Source: Vitrella brassicaformis (lineage: Eukaryota; Sar; Vitrellaceae). From it: DNA of 64,000 nt. The position numbers and the translations under genes are program-made. How positions within the stretch are numbered: the first letter of the stretch is position 1; each line of letters starts with the position of its first letter. Location of the stretch: contig CDMY01000656.1 of the NCBI GenBank assembly GCA_001179505.1, positions 156,636-220,635 on the forward strand, read 5' to 3'. This document shows positions 36,175 to 46,507 of this stretch, piece by piece. The notes under the pieces were generated by a model. The model was not told where the DNA came from, made no database searches, and saw nothing but the letters and a program-made list of their open reading frames with translations.

Positions 36175-36406
36175 AGAGGGAGGGAGGGTATGCGCGTCTC
36201 GAGGCAGTTGGGTGAGATGTTTAGATGTGACGGTGGGTCTCTCTCTCTCTCCTTCTCTCTCTCTCTGAGTGTGTGTGTGTGTGTGTGCGTATGCACTTTC
36301 AAGACTTGCTCGTGCTGCGTGCTGCATGGAGATCAAGAAATGAACACACACGTGGTCAGTCCACACCAAAGTCAGTCACGACAGACTCACACATCACACA
36401 TCACCA
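36175..36406. other. Intergenic between convergent genes
   Basis: 232 bp with a (CT)n(GT)n tract at 36240-36288. No gene. Confidence 0.6.
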
Positions 36407-39400
36407 TCACACACTCCATTTGATCCGCCATCCCGCCAGCCGCACTTTGTCCAGCGGGTCTGGCCCCCCTAATGGCATCTCGCCCTCACCTTCAGCCGAC
36501 TGTGGGGGCTGCTCTTGTGGCGGCACGGACTCCTTCTCGCCTTCCGCTGGCCCAGTTGGCTCGGCTGGGGCTGGTGGCAGGTCGGCAGAAGCCGTCTGTG
36601 ACCGAAACACAGACGCCCATGGTCGATAGCTGGATCAATCGTGTTGCGTGCTGTGTGCAGGTGCGCACCTTGGTCTCTGTTTGTCTGCGGACGTGCTCGG
36701 CGGCAGCAGGAGTGCCTGAGAATGCATCAGACATAGCGAAAGACACGCCATGGATTGTCTCATATCTTCGACATGTCTGTCTCATGCATGTGTGAGTGTC
36801 GGTTGCCTTTGAGGAAGAGGAATGCCTTTGGGGGTCCTCTCTTCTGCAGCCGAGACACAAGCGTGAGACTCTCCACATTCGTGTTCTCCTGCACACACGC
36901 AGACAGACGCACGAAGAGACACACAGACGTGCAGCCGTCTGTCTCCGTACTGGTTGTTATGTACCAGATGTAGCAGCTTGAGACTGCAGTTTCTCCACAG
37001 CAGGTGAACAGGCGGCTGTCCCTCGCCCGCAGCCACATTCTCCTCCAGCCTGTCGGCCAGTGGTGCCAGAAATGACGTCGGGGCTCCCTCACCGCCGGCT
37101 GTCTCGTCGTCCTCAATGCCGCTCGAGATAAGCTGGTCGATCGTTGGGGCGGCCTCGTCACTGAAGATCAGGTAGGTACGGCCACATGCACAAGAAGGCC
37201 GTCTACGATTAGTTGCCTTTGGTGTGTGTTCTGCCTGTCTCCCATGCATACGTACGTCTTTCCCGCTTTTGCCGCGGCGGCTTTGTCCTTTTCCTTTTGT
37301 TGCTGGAACGACTGGAGGGTCTTCTGCTGCTCCTTGACCAGCCCTTGGATCGCCTTGAGCTCGTCAGCTGGCACCACGGTGCACCCTGCAGGGGGCAGGT
37401 GCGTGTGTGATGACATCCATCCATCTGTAGCTGCCGTCATGCGTACCGAGGTATTTGGTGAGGTTCTGCAGCCCCCTGTCGGTGACCGGGTTGCGAGCAA
37501 GCAAAAGGCACTCGAGAGTGCGGTTGAAGTAGAGAGCGGTGCCCATGGCCTCACAGCACCGGTCGTCCAGCCGATTGCCATACAGATTCAGCACCTTTAG
37601 CCGCGTGTTGGCCTGCAGCATCTCCACCAAAGGGCCGCTGCACCGGGCATCCAGCCCACAGCTGCGAAGGCTCAATCGCTATGGCACAAACCAAAGAACA
37701 ATCAGACCGTTCAAACACATGGATCGCGCACCTCTAGAGTAGCTGTGGGGCTGATGATGTTTCCCAGGGCCCGCGACCAAGGGTCCACGAAGCTTCCCTC
37801 GTCATATGTGGCCATTGTGGCCGCCGCTTCAACAGGCGATGGCACGGCGCATTGCGGGAGGGTGTCAGTGAGCGGGGCTGGTGGGGGGGAGGGTTTGTCG
37901 GAGGGGGTCGGCTCTGGGAGGGACTCCATCGTAGTCACAAACTCATCAAAATCAAGAAAGTTGTCCTGCGGGAAGGGAGGGACATTGTGGTGCCCGCGCA
38001 TTATCCTGGTATGATCTTCTCACCTCATTGGTATCGAGGATGGCGAAGCAGAAATGGATGTCATACGGAGCAAAGCGCAGCTTATACAGAGCCCTGCACA
38101 CGAGACACAGAAGGTGTCCCCATCACAAACACAGTGGGCCACTAACTCTGCCGTCCATTCCCTCCGTACCTGGCAAACTCCTCCCACGATATTTTTCGGT
38201 CCTTGTTCAGATCAAATCGGCGGAAAGCCTTCACACGTACACCAACAGACAGCGACACATTTGGTTCCCATGCTTGCCCGTCCCCCCCTCGTGTGCTGAC
38301 GTCTTGTAGGTTGGCGCATTTGTCGACCAGCTTCTGTCTAAGCGCCTGCAGTCTCGTGGACTGAAGTGCGCCTCGCTTCTCTTCATCGAGTTTCTTGACG
38401 GCAAGGCGGACCTGCAGGAACCGAACGAAGCAGACGATGGATGGACACAAGCAGGCGGCGCGTCTCACTTGTTTGTAGTAGTCGCCGGGCAGCCGCATTG
38501 GATTCCAATCTGTGCGTAAGTGGCAGAAAGAAAGCACCAACGAACCCAGTGCCTCGTGTGTGAGTTGTGGTGTCTCTGTCGCATGCACTCGCTGACCGAG
38601 ATGGAGCGTCCTGATGGTCGATGCGGGCCCCAGCATTCGCCTGAGGATGCGCAGGTGGTAGATGTCCAAATGGCAGGTGATGAACTTCAACACCCCCAAA
38701 CAATTCGATATCGGGCACCTATGGTGCGACCAACAAATCCACACTGTGGATGCAGCTGTTCCACTCCCCACCAGAAAATGCTCACTCACGCGCTGTCTTG
38801 CCATCTCTTGGCCATGACTCTGACAAGCACCCCCAGGAGCACCAGCGACTGGATATCCACCTTCATGCCGTGCACCCACACACTCTCATACTCGTCCTTC
38901 CTCTCCTCCCCCTTGTCCGGCTCATCGTAGGCCGCAAATGGATCGTGCGCTGACCGGCCGGAGGGATGGGCCGACACCGGCAGCGGCCCTGCTGCGGGTG
39001 TGCCCCAGATATCAGGCTCCTGTCAGACAAACAGGTGGTGAAGCCACGTATGTGTGTTTGTCTGTGTGTAGTTCCTACAGGATCTGGTGGCCTCAGCAGG
39101 TGGGCGGGGGTGGGATAGAACTCCAGATAGGGCAGCGGGGGCCGACACAGAGAGGGATGGGCCGCGGGGAGGCCGCACAACTCGCAGAGGTTCTCGTAGT
39201 CCTCGCGAAACTTGCCCGTCGACTGCATGTACACACACACACATTGACACCCATCGATGGCTATTCCTCCTTTCTGTTGTGCGTTACCTGAAATTTGGAA
39301 GGGGAGCCATCGGCAGATTTGTTGAGCACGCTGCGGAGCGTGTCCTCGAGAGTGCTGATGGCAAGCCTCTTGTTCACAGTGTCGGTCCATGCAGGTCTGA

Positions 39401-39494
39401 CGGGCTCAAGGTCCTCTTCGTCTCCATCATGGATATCGCCACCCTCACCATTGGCTGCCAGGTCAGCCATCCCTTCGTCACCCGCTGGAGGCAT
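36407..39494 (-). CDS. EF-hand and leucine-rich-repeat protein
   Basis: The minus-strand model starts at ATG 39494 (MPPAGDEGMADLAANGEGG). Early exons are 39494-39288, 39222-39079 and 39019-38790, followed by about eleven more, all phase-consistent, ending at 36407. Two canonical EF-hand loops are present: DLNKDRKISWEE (about 38.2 kb) and DTNEDNFLDFDE, the latter spanning a splice between about 38.03 and 37.96 kb. Then come ribonuclease-inhibitor-type LRRs: LSLRSCGLDARCSGPL, LKVLNLYGNRLDDRCCEAM and LECLLLARNPVTDRGLQNL (about 37.68-37.45 kb). A coiled coil follows (IQGLVKEQQKTLQSFQQQKE), and the tail is Pro/Glu-rich. One intron uses a GC donor at 36806. It probably acts as a calcium-responsive adaptor, since LRRs bind proteins and EF-hands bind calcium. 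No enzymatic domain is visible. The start codon lies only 18 bp from that of the divergent gene, so one of the two starts may be wrong. Confidence 0.78.
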
Positions 39495-39512
39495 TCTCTT
39501 TCGTTCGAGTCA

Positions 39513-40799
39513 ATGGCACCTTTGTGCGAGCTGGCATGCGGTGCGTTGGGGGCGCCCCCCATATTCAGAAGCCGTCTCCCTGAGACAAAGCTGTACCGCA
39601 ACACATCTGCCAAGCCACACATCATGGTTGGAGGAGTTCAACGTTTTCAACGATACCCAGCGGCCTCTGAGTCGGTGTCCGTCTCTTCTTGTCTCACCAT
39701 GCAAACCACGTCCACAACAAGTCAGGACCTGGTGCGAAAGCTGACGCGAGCGGCCGAAAGCTGCGAGCTGCGGCTCAGCCTCCTTGAGCTCAACGAGGCC
39801 GTGAGGCGGAAGTACTCGTACAACTTTGCAACAGAAGCCAAGGAGCCCCAACCGACGGAGGACGCGCCCCAAGCGGCGAAGGAGAAGGAGACTCCCATGA
39901 AGGCGGAGCCCCTGTGGCCCTGGGACGATCCTCAACGCTGGGCGGAAGAGAGCGAGCGCCTGTACAAGATCAGAGAGGGACTGCGGATCTTCCAGCAGAA
40001 GCAGGAGATCTACCAGCACAAGATCATCGCCGAGGAAGAGATCCGACGCCAGGAGAAGGAGCGGGCCGAGAAGCGTGGACGTGTCCTGGCGCAGCGGGAG
40101 CAGCGCATCATCGAGCCGGGAGCAGCCCCGATGGCAGGAGCAGTGCGAGAGCAGCCCCGATGGCGGGAGCAGTGCGAGAGTTTCGGTGCGGGCTTCGCCA
40201 ACGCACTATATGACGCGGTGGTGGTTGGACCGCAAGAGCTGGTCCTTCTCGGCATCGGACTGCTGCAGAGGCCCCACAACGAGAAGGGCAACAACAAGTA
40301 CGAGACACAGTGGAGCACCGAGACCACCACGATCGACGAGCATGGCGGCTGTGGATGGGTTTCTGAGCGCCACGGCGAGGAGGACCAATGCCGCACGACG
40401 GCAGGGGGATTTGGATCCGGACGTGTGGCCATGGAGGTCAACGGTTCCCAAAGTGAGACACCAACGATGTGTCTCCATCCCTTCCTTACCAATACACCTC
40501 TGAATCATGTTTTGATTGTGTCTGTGCTGATTGAATGCAGAGTTTGGACGGGGGAGGCAAGGGACTGCCGACAGAAGCGCGGCATTTCCATCTGACAAGG
40601 GTAAGTGAGTGAGGCAGCTGAGACGCCGTGTCTCCATCCCCTTCCCCTCCCTCTACACGCCTCACTTATCTCTTGGGCGTGTTGGCTGGCTGCAGAGGCC
40701 TCCGCTGCTACAGAGGGCCGCCGCAGGTGGACGTTCCCAGTCGCCCACACCGAAGGCCGCCATTATCCCCAGCACATGACATTCAACGCCGCTGATTGA
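39513..40799 (+). CDS. Uncharacterised protein with central charged helix
   Basis: Three exons, 39513-40452, 40541-40600 and 40696-40799, give 367 aa in frame. The first in-frame ATG of the open region is 39513 (MAPLCELACGALG). An ATG at 39699 (MQTTSTTSQDL) has a better ACC context, and using it would give the two divergent genes a normal spacing of about 200 bp, so it is a serious alternative. The middle is charged and helical (EIYQHKIIAEEEIRRQEKER), followed by a 29-bp tandem duplication read in two frames, then a hydrophobic segment (ALYDAVVVGPQELVLLGIGLL). No family recognised. Confidence 0.62.
40121..40178. repeat. Coding tandem duplication, 2 x 29 bp
   Basis: 40121-40149 and 40150-40178 differ at one base (A/G). 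Since 29 is not a multiple of three, the two copies are translated in different frames (AAPMAGAVR, then EQPRWREQC). Confidence 0.88.
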
Positions 40800-41694
40800 C
40801 GAGGACTGGGAGTCGTGCAACACGTGCATCGATCCCACGCACGAGCGGCTGGGTCACTGCTGGTCCGTGAAGTGGTGACTCTCACTGGTGAGTGCAACGT
40901 GTAGATGGCTGGCTGTGTGTGAGCGACGTGATCAACCGGCGTATCGTCATCCACGAGAGAAAGACCAGTCGGACTCGAAAGAGAACAATGGTGACTCTCA
41001 CTAACGCTTCTACGCCCATCTCTCGACATTTCCTCAACACACATGACCATCATCACTTCATTCATGCTGATGAGGTCCCATCGTCTTGCGCTTATCGTCG
41101 ATAAGCTGTCTCTACATCAAGAAAAACAATCAAGAAAAGCACTCGTGAGTGAGGCGCGGCCCACGAGGCGCCGTCAATCGGCTGCGTTATGGGCCTCTTC
41201 TTGCCAGCTGCGCGGCAATGTGGACACGATGAGGGCTAAAGAGGACCGTCACACGCGGGGAGCAAAGGAGCAAGTTTGTCAAGTTGAGAAGTAAGCGTGA
41301 GATAATTCATGAGGCATTCATTCCATGAAAGGGAGTCTACATGCACACGTTACCACGGAAGGGGATGTGTCTACTCACGAAAGAGGTAGAAAGAGGTAGC
41401 CGTGTACAGGAGCCGATGCCAGGGTGTCTGATGCTTTGCAGACACGCGCGCCATTCATGGCCTGGCTGAAAGCCCGACAGTCTCTATTGCCTACCACCAC
41501 ACCATCCGCACTCAGCAGACACCCAGAGAGAGAGAGAGAGAGAGACCTGTGAGAAACATGTTGGCGCAAACACGATACATACGGAGCTGCACACGCCAAT
41601 ACACAAAAACAAACAGGCAGCACACATAGTGCCCCGAGGCATGCATGTGTCAACGATGGTATATAGTGCACAGCTAAGTCAGTCGAACAAGGCG
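40800..41694. other. Intergenic between convergent genes
   Basis: About 900 bp. The first 85 bp contain a short open stretch (DEDWESCNTCIDPTHERLGH) that looks protein-like but is out of frame with the upstream gene and ends in TGA at about 40881. (GA)n lies near 41528-41544. Otherwise nothing supportable. Confidence 0.5.
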
Positions 41695-42393
41695 TCACTT
41701 TGGGTTCCCTCCTTGGGCGGTGCTGGAGCTGCCGGCTACCTCTCCCAGATAGAATGCGGCACTGCCCCTGCGGTCTTTCCGCGGTTTGTTCTGCTGCCCT
41801 GGTGTGCGGTCTCCGCTGCCAGCCGATACTTGCGACTCATTGGTGGCTGTCCTCATCGTTCGCACCCGCCTGTCGACCCCCATTCCCGTCGGCTGCCTCT
41901 GGACTGTCGGTCCGCCTCCGATGGTGGCATTGGCGGTCAGTGGGCGTCCCCGATGCTTCCGCTGGACCAGGGGCATCTCGATGATCATTGGCGGAGCACG
42001 AGCACCACCACCACCGCCACCACCGGCAGTAGCAGGCGTGGCCGCTGATTTGCTGGTTGCAGAGGGTGCAGCGGTTGTCTTGCTGGCTGCAGTGGCGCTG
42101 GGCTGTGCGGTTTGTGGAGCAACCGGTGCGGGCGAAGGCGCCGGTGGGGCAGGTGGGGGTGGGGGGGATGTCTGTTCTGTAGTGCTTGGTCCGGTGGTAT
42201 TGGCACGAGACTCGGGACTGCTTTTCCCAGTCGCTTTCGCATCAGGGGCCTTCTGTCCCGGGAGCACTGCACACACAGAAGAGAGAGGGGCATACTGTAC
42301 CTGACGTTCCCAGTTGTGACACTTACTCGCGAAGGCCAGTGCCGAGTCCCTCTTGTCATTTGCTTCTCCTCGCTTGCGGCTGGTGCTTGCCAT
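41695..42393 (-). CDS. Small Ala/Pro-rich basic protein
   Basis: Two minus-strand exons, 42393-42327 and 42266-41695, are joined at GTAAGT...GTGTGCAG to give 212 aa. The start is basic (MASTSRKRGEANDKRD). A Thr/Pro/Ala-rich disordered middle (EQTSPPPPPAPPAPSPAPV, SATAASKTTAAPSATSKSA) leads to a Gly run and a basic segment (VQRKHRGRPLTANATIGGG). The end is PRKDRRGSAAFYLGEVAG. KHRGRPL resembles the GRP core of AT-hook DNA-binding motifs, a possible hint of chromatin binding but short of proof. No family recognised. Confidence 0.6.
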   Translation of the reverse strand: MASTSRKRGEANDKRDSALAFASKCHNWERQVQYAPLSSVCAVLPGQKAPDAKATGKSSPESRANTTGPSTTEQTSPPPPPAPPAPSPAPVAPQTAQPSATAASKTTAAPSATSKSAATPATAGGGGGGGARAPPMIIEMPLVQRKHRGRPLTANATIGGGPTVQRQPTGMGVDRRVRTMRTATNESQVSAGSGDRTPGQQNKPRKDRRGSAAFYLGEVAGSSSTAQGGNPK

Positions 42394-44165
42394 GGCCGAG
42401 GCTTTGGAACTTCGTATTTATTAGATTGGGGCCAAGAAAGCAACCGCGTAATTCAGTCCGCTTGATGCACAGGACAGCCACCTCTCATTGAAGCTGATCG
42501 ATATCTGCGGTACTCACATACGAGAGATACCTACCGCACACAGGCACGTCTTGCGTAGATATCATGTCGGTCGGTCGAGGAAGGCCTTCACGAACACAAC
42601 ACACACAGGCATAGACACACACAGACACGAACACCTGCAGACCGACAGGTAAACATGGTCGCATGGAAGATTCGGACGGAATGCACCTGCACCAGCCAGC
42701 TGCTGATGCTGTCGCTCGCCCACTCCACTCAATCACATCAATCCATCCATGAGCCACTCACTCGTCTGGCCTTCGCTCGCTCTTGCACACAGACAGACGA
42801 AGAACGCGGCATGCAAAAACCGGGGGTGCATGACACACGACGCCAAGCAGCCACGCCACTCCGCGCCACGAGCCACTATGTATGTATGTAGAGACGCGGA
42901 CGTTCAGACCTCAGACACACAGACAGGCAGCCAGGCAGCCAGGCAGGTACGCAGAGAGATCGGCGGACGGGCGAACAAACTTCAAAAGGGGTATGCAGGG
43001 CCATTGGCTGCAGCAACTTGGCCTCCTTCATGATACTCACTTATGTGTGGGACATTCACGTACCGTACGGTAGGCACACACACACACACACACACACAGA
43101 CATACGCACACAGTCACAACCCACGAAGGAAGGAAGGCAAGGCATCCGTCCGTCCGTCCAACAGATGAGGACGCACGCCACGGCACGGTCGTCCCACACC
43201 ACTCACTCACTTGCAGCGATTGATGAATGAATGCCGTGCGCACGACAGCCTAACGGCGTACACACGCGACGGCTTACACAGCACACACACGTGTGTGTTG
43301 GGACGTCGTACACAGAGATAGAGACCTACCCACAGACAGCCAGGCACGTCCGTGTGTCTGTGTGATGGTACTTCTGCATCCAATGCATTCATGTCCGCAA
43401 AAAACGGCAACCAGAGCAAAGCAAAGCCCGTCCCTGTCTGTCTGTCTGTCTGCCCGGCCGGCCACGATCGCACCTACCCATTATGAATGAATCGCTATAC
43501 GTGCAGAAGATCCTACTAGAGCCCTTTTCCAAGAAAACGCCTGTGGCTGGCCTGGCCTGGCCCCCACGAAACCAGCCACAAGAAACAGCCACGACCCCCC
43601 AACGGAACCGACCGGAGAGCAAAGAAACCCAACCAACCGACACCCAGGTGCTGTGCGCACACGCAAGCAAAAGGCAAGTAAGTCCACGAGAGAAAGTAAG
43701 AAAGTTCGAGGAGCCGCGAACGCAACACCAACAAAAGACAGACAGACACACAGACAGACTACATGCAGGTATGGCGGGTGCACCGAACAGCGCCCACTGC
43801 AGGCAGGCAGGCAGACACACGAGACACACAGACAGACAGGCCGGCCAGCCCACTCACGCACCCATGCAACCACCCACACGCGCACAGCTAGCTCACCTAC
43901 ACACACCAACACACGATCCACCCCATCCATCGCATCTCATTCAGAAGCCAAAAATCAGACAAACAGACAGACAGACAGACAGACAAAGATCCCCAAACAA
44001 ACAGAGACGAGCGGACATTCCCGGAACAGACAGACAGACAGACGGACTGTGCCAACAACTCTCTCAAACCAGTGCAATCCACAGTCCGTCTGTGTGTCTG
44101 CAGTGTATTGTGACGCGACAGCAAAGCCCCCCCGTCTCTATCATAACAGTGTGTCGGTCGGTCGG
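42394..44165. repeat. Long intergenic, microsatellite rich
   Basis: 1.77 kb between two minus-strand genes. Contains (CA)n at 43076-43098, (GACA)n blocks at 43738-43760, 43806-43840, 43960-43986 and 44028-44045, and (CCGT)n near 43147-43160. No coding exon with convincing splice sites was found. It should include the promoter of the 41.7 kb gene and the 3' UTR of the RRM gene. Confidence 0.6.
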
Positions 44166-46431
44166 TCAGTCTTCGTAAGGTGGGGGCGCGGGTGGTGAGG
44201 CTGACGTCTGGGCCCCCGCAGCCCCACGCATGGCCGGCCGGCCGCTCATCTCAGCCGCGCTGGGTGGAGGGGGCGGCACCCAGCCCCGCCGCTCGAACGC
44301 CGGGGGCTCGTCATTGGCCCCATTGGCCCGTGAAGACGAGGGATGCCCCACCCCACCACCACCCCTGCCACCGCTGCCTGGAAATATCTCTGGGGGCAGG
44401 GGCGAGTAGGAGGTCGGCTGTTCGTCCGGCGGGGGTCCGGGGCGATGGTGGCCGCCGCCGACAGGAGGGGGATAGGGGGCATAGGGGGCAGAGTGGGCGC
44501 TCTGCATGTCAGCTGACTCCTCCAGATGGAAGCCGGGCATGCGTCGGCCGAACCGGCCTATCTGGCGGGAGCCCCTGCCCCGCCGCGTGAACATCCGACC
44601 CCGCATGCGGCCCTCCGACTCGGCGAAGCTGTGCTCAGAAAGTCTGTCGGTCCCCCCTAATGGCGCGTCCATCCTGCCGACCGGCTGGCTGTGTGGGGAG
44701 AGGTCGGGTCTGAACTGGGGGCTCGACCGGCGCTGGTCGATGTCGCGCTCGGCCGCCAGGTGGATGAATGCCACTGAAATCGTGATGATGAAGGAACGGC
44801 AAGGGGGATAGATGGAGAGGAGAGGTGAGGTGAGTGTTTGTGCGTGTGCTCACTCTGTCCGTCGATGACCCGTTGTGGCTCGAGCAGGACGTGGGAGGCG
44901 CTCTCAGAAGACACGAACGTGACGAACCCGAAACCTGTCAAACACATCCAGCCATGCCATGCATCCCTCACATGACAATCTGATCTGCAACAACATGCAC
45001 CCCCCCATCGTGGTCATCGTGGTGTGGTGTGGTGTGCTCACCTTTGGACTTGCCGTAGCGGTCATACAGCACTGATGCATCCTCCACATCGCCTTGCTGC
45101 ACGTGCCCACGGACACACACTCATCGATGGCTTGTGCGTGTCTCAATCAATCGGCCTGTCTGTCTGTCGCGCCTCACATCTTCGAAGGCCTTCCGCAGCG
45201 AATCGTTGGTCGTCCGCGTATTCAGGTTCCTGACACACACGACACACAACACATCACATGGGCCACATGGGCCAGGCCATCATCTCCGCCCCACCTGATG
45301 AATAGTTTGCGCATGGTGATGTGGTTCTCGTCATAGCCAGCAGCCGTCCTGCCCGGCCCCGCTCCCCGAGCGCTGCTCGAGGCGCTCTCCCCCTGCTGAC
45401 CCGCCGCCCTCGAACTGCTCGTCAGCGACATGTGCAGCGGGTCAGATGCCAAACCGACGGTGAGCCTCCTGCCATCAAGATCGACGGGCCGCTGGATGGC
45501 CACGCGGGCGGCGTCAGCTGAGCGGAACGTGACGAAGCCGTATCCCTTAGAGCGGCCGAAGGGGTCCGTAACGATCACTCCCTCCTCTATCGGGCCGAAC
45601 TGATTGAAGGCCTGCAATACACACCACATGACTGACATATACTCTCTGGCCGTATCGACGTCGGCAACAGCGAGCGCAGCCTGCCTGGAGGAGCGATTCG
45701 GTCGTTGTGCGGTACGACAAGTTCTGACCGACACACACAGAGTGAGTACGTCATCAATCAGTTCGATGATTCGCACCATCTGTCTGTCTGTCTGTCTGCC
45801 TGTCTGTCTGCCTGTCTGTCTCCCGTACCTTGACGTACAACCGGCGGTGAGCTCTCGTCTGCAGGGATACACACAAAGCACAAAGGCAGCCCAGAAGTGT
45901 ACACGTCTGCTCCTTCCATGCATCTTTGCATCCATCCCATTTGGCTCACTCACCTGCGACGCCACCTTGTAGATCTCCCTCCTCGCCGCCGGAATGGAGT
46001 CGCCCAGTGTCACCAGCAGCTCCACCAGCTGCACACAAACCCACAACCAGACACACAAGTATCCCAGTCACATGTCACTATATGACCCTTTGCGACTGAG
46101 TGAATGAGTCAGTCCCGCTGACCTGCATCTTGCCGAGGGGGCTGAGGAGCCTCCTCATCTCTCCCCTGCCCATGGCCACCTCGCCACTCAGCTCACCGTG
46201 AGCTGTGACCTCGCTGGGTTCGCTGGTGCACATCGCGTCACACAGGCGGGTCACGTGAGAGTGCGGAGATTGATCAAACAACAAGGGGGGATGAGAGGGG
46301 TGGGAAGGGGCCGCATGGTGGTGGACCGACAAAGTGGGTGCGGATCCGTGCAGTGATCTCTCGGGCAAGTCAACTGATGGCGGGGAGGGCAGCATGAACC
46401 GGGGCTTTTCGTCCCAAGTTTCATTCCGCAT
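44166..46431 (-). CDS. RNA-binding protein with two RRM domains (hnRNP A/B or Musashi-like)
   Basis: Nine minus-strand exons join in frame: 46431-46123, 46028-45954, 45858-45829, 45723-45685, 45611-45295, 45229-45178, 45096-45042, 44934-44854 and 44773-44166 (521 aa). RRM1 has RNP2 (RRLYVKNLSY) and RNP1 (SKGYGFVTF). RRM2 has RNP2 (RKLFIRNLNT) and RNP1 (SKGFGFVTF). Both keep the aromatic residues that stack on RNA. The RRM1 assembly needs the 39-nt exon 45723-45685, whose donor is GC, not GT. The C-terminal third is rich in Arg/Gly and Pro, as in hnRNPs. The protein probably binds single-stranded RNA in splicing, stability or translation. The N-terminal 140 residues are unlike known domains. 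It shares a 76 bp intergenic region with the polymerase gene. Confidence 0.88.
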
Positions 46432-46507
46432 CCTCCGATCAGATCCCCAGCCTGCAGCTCGCAGGTGCGGTACAGGGAGGTGAAGGAAGGCACTGCGTTG
46501 GCGTGTG
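46432..46507. promoter_or_regulatory. Very short divergent promoter
   Basis: Only 76 bp separate the start codons of the RRM gene (minus) and the polymerase gene (plus). Transcription starts probably lie inside or overlap the other gene's 5' end. Confidence 0.5.

Noticed and set aside
39087-39512. Upstream extension of the 39.5 kb plus-strand gene
   Set aside because: This open stretch is antisense to well-supported exons of the EF-hand/LRR gene, so the start was placed at 39513 or 39699.
40795-40881. Possible extra exon DEDWESCNTCIDPTHERLGH
   Set aside because: Its frame carries a TGA just upstream, and no donor/acceptor pair joins it in frame to the upstream gene.
42394-44165. Non-coding RNA gene in the long microsatellite interval
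   Set aside because: No tRNA, snRNA or rRNA signature could be recognised. Simple repeats explain the apparent structure.
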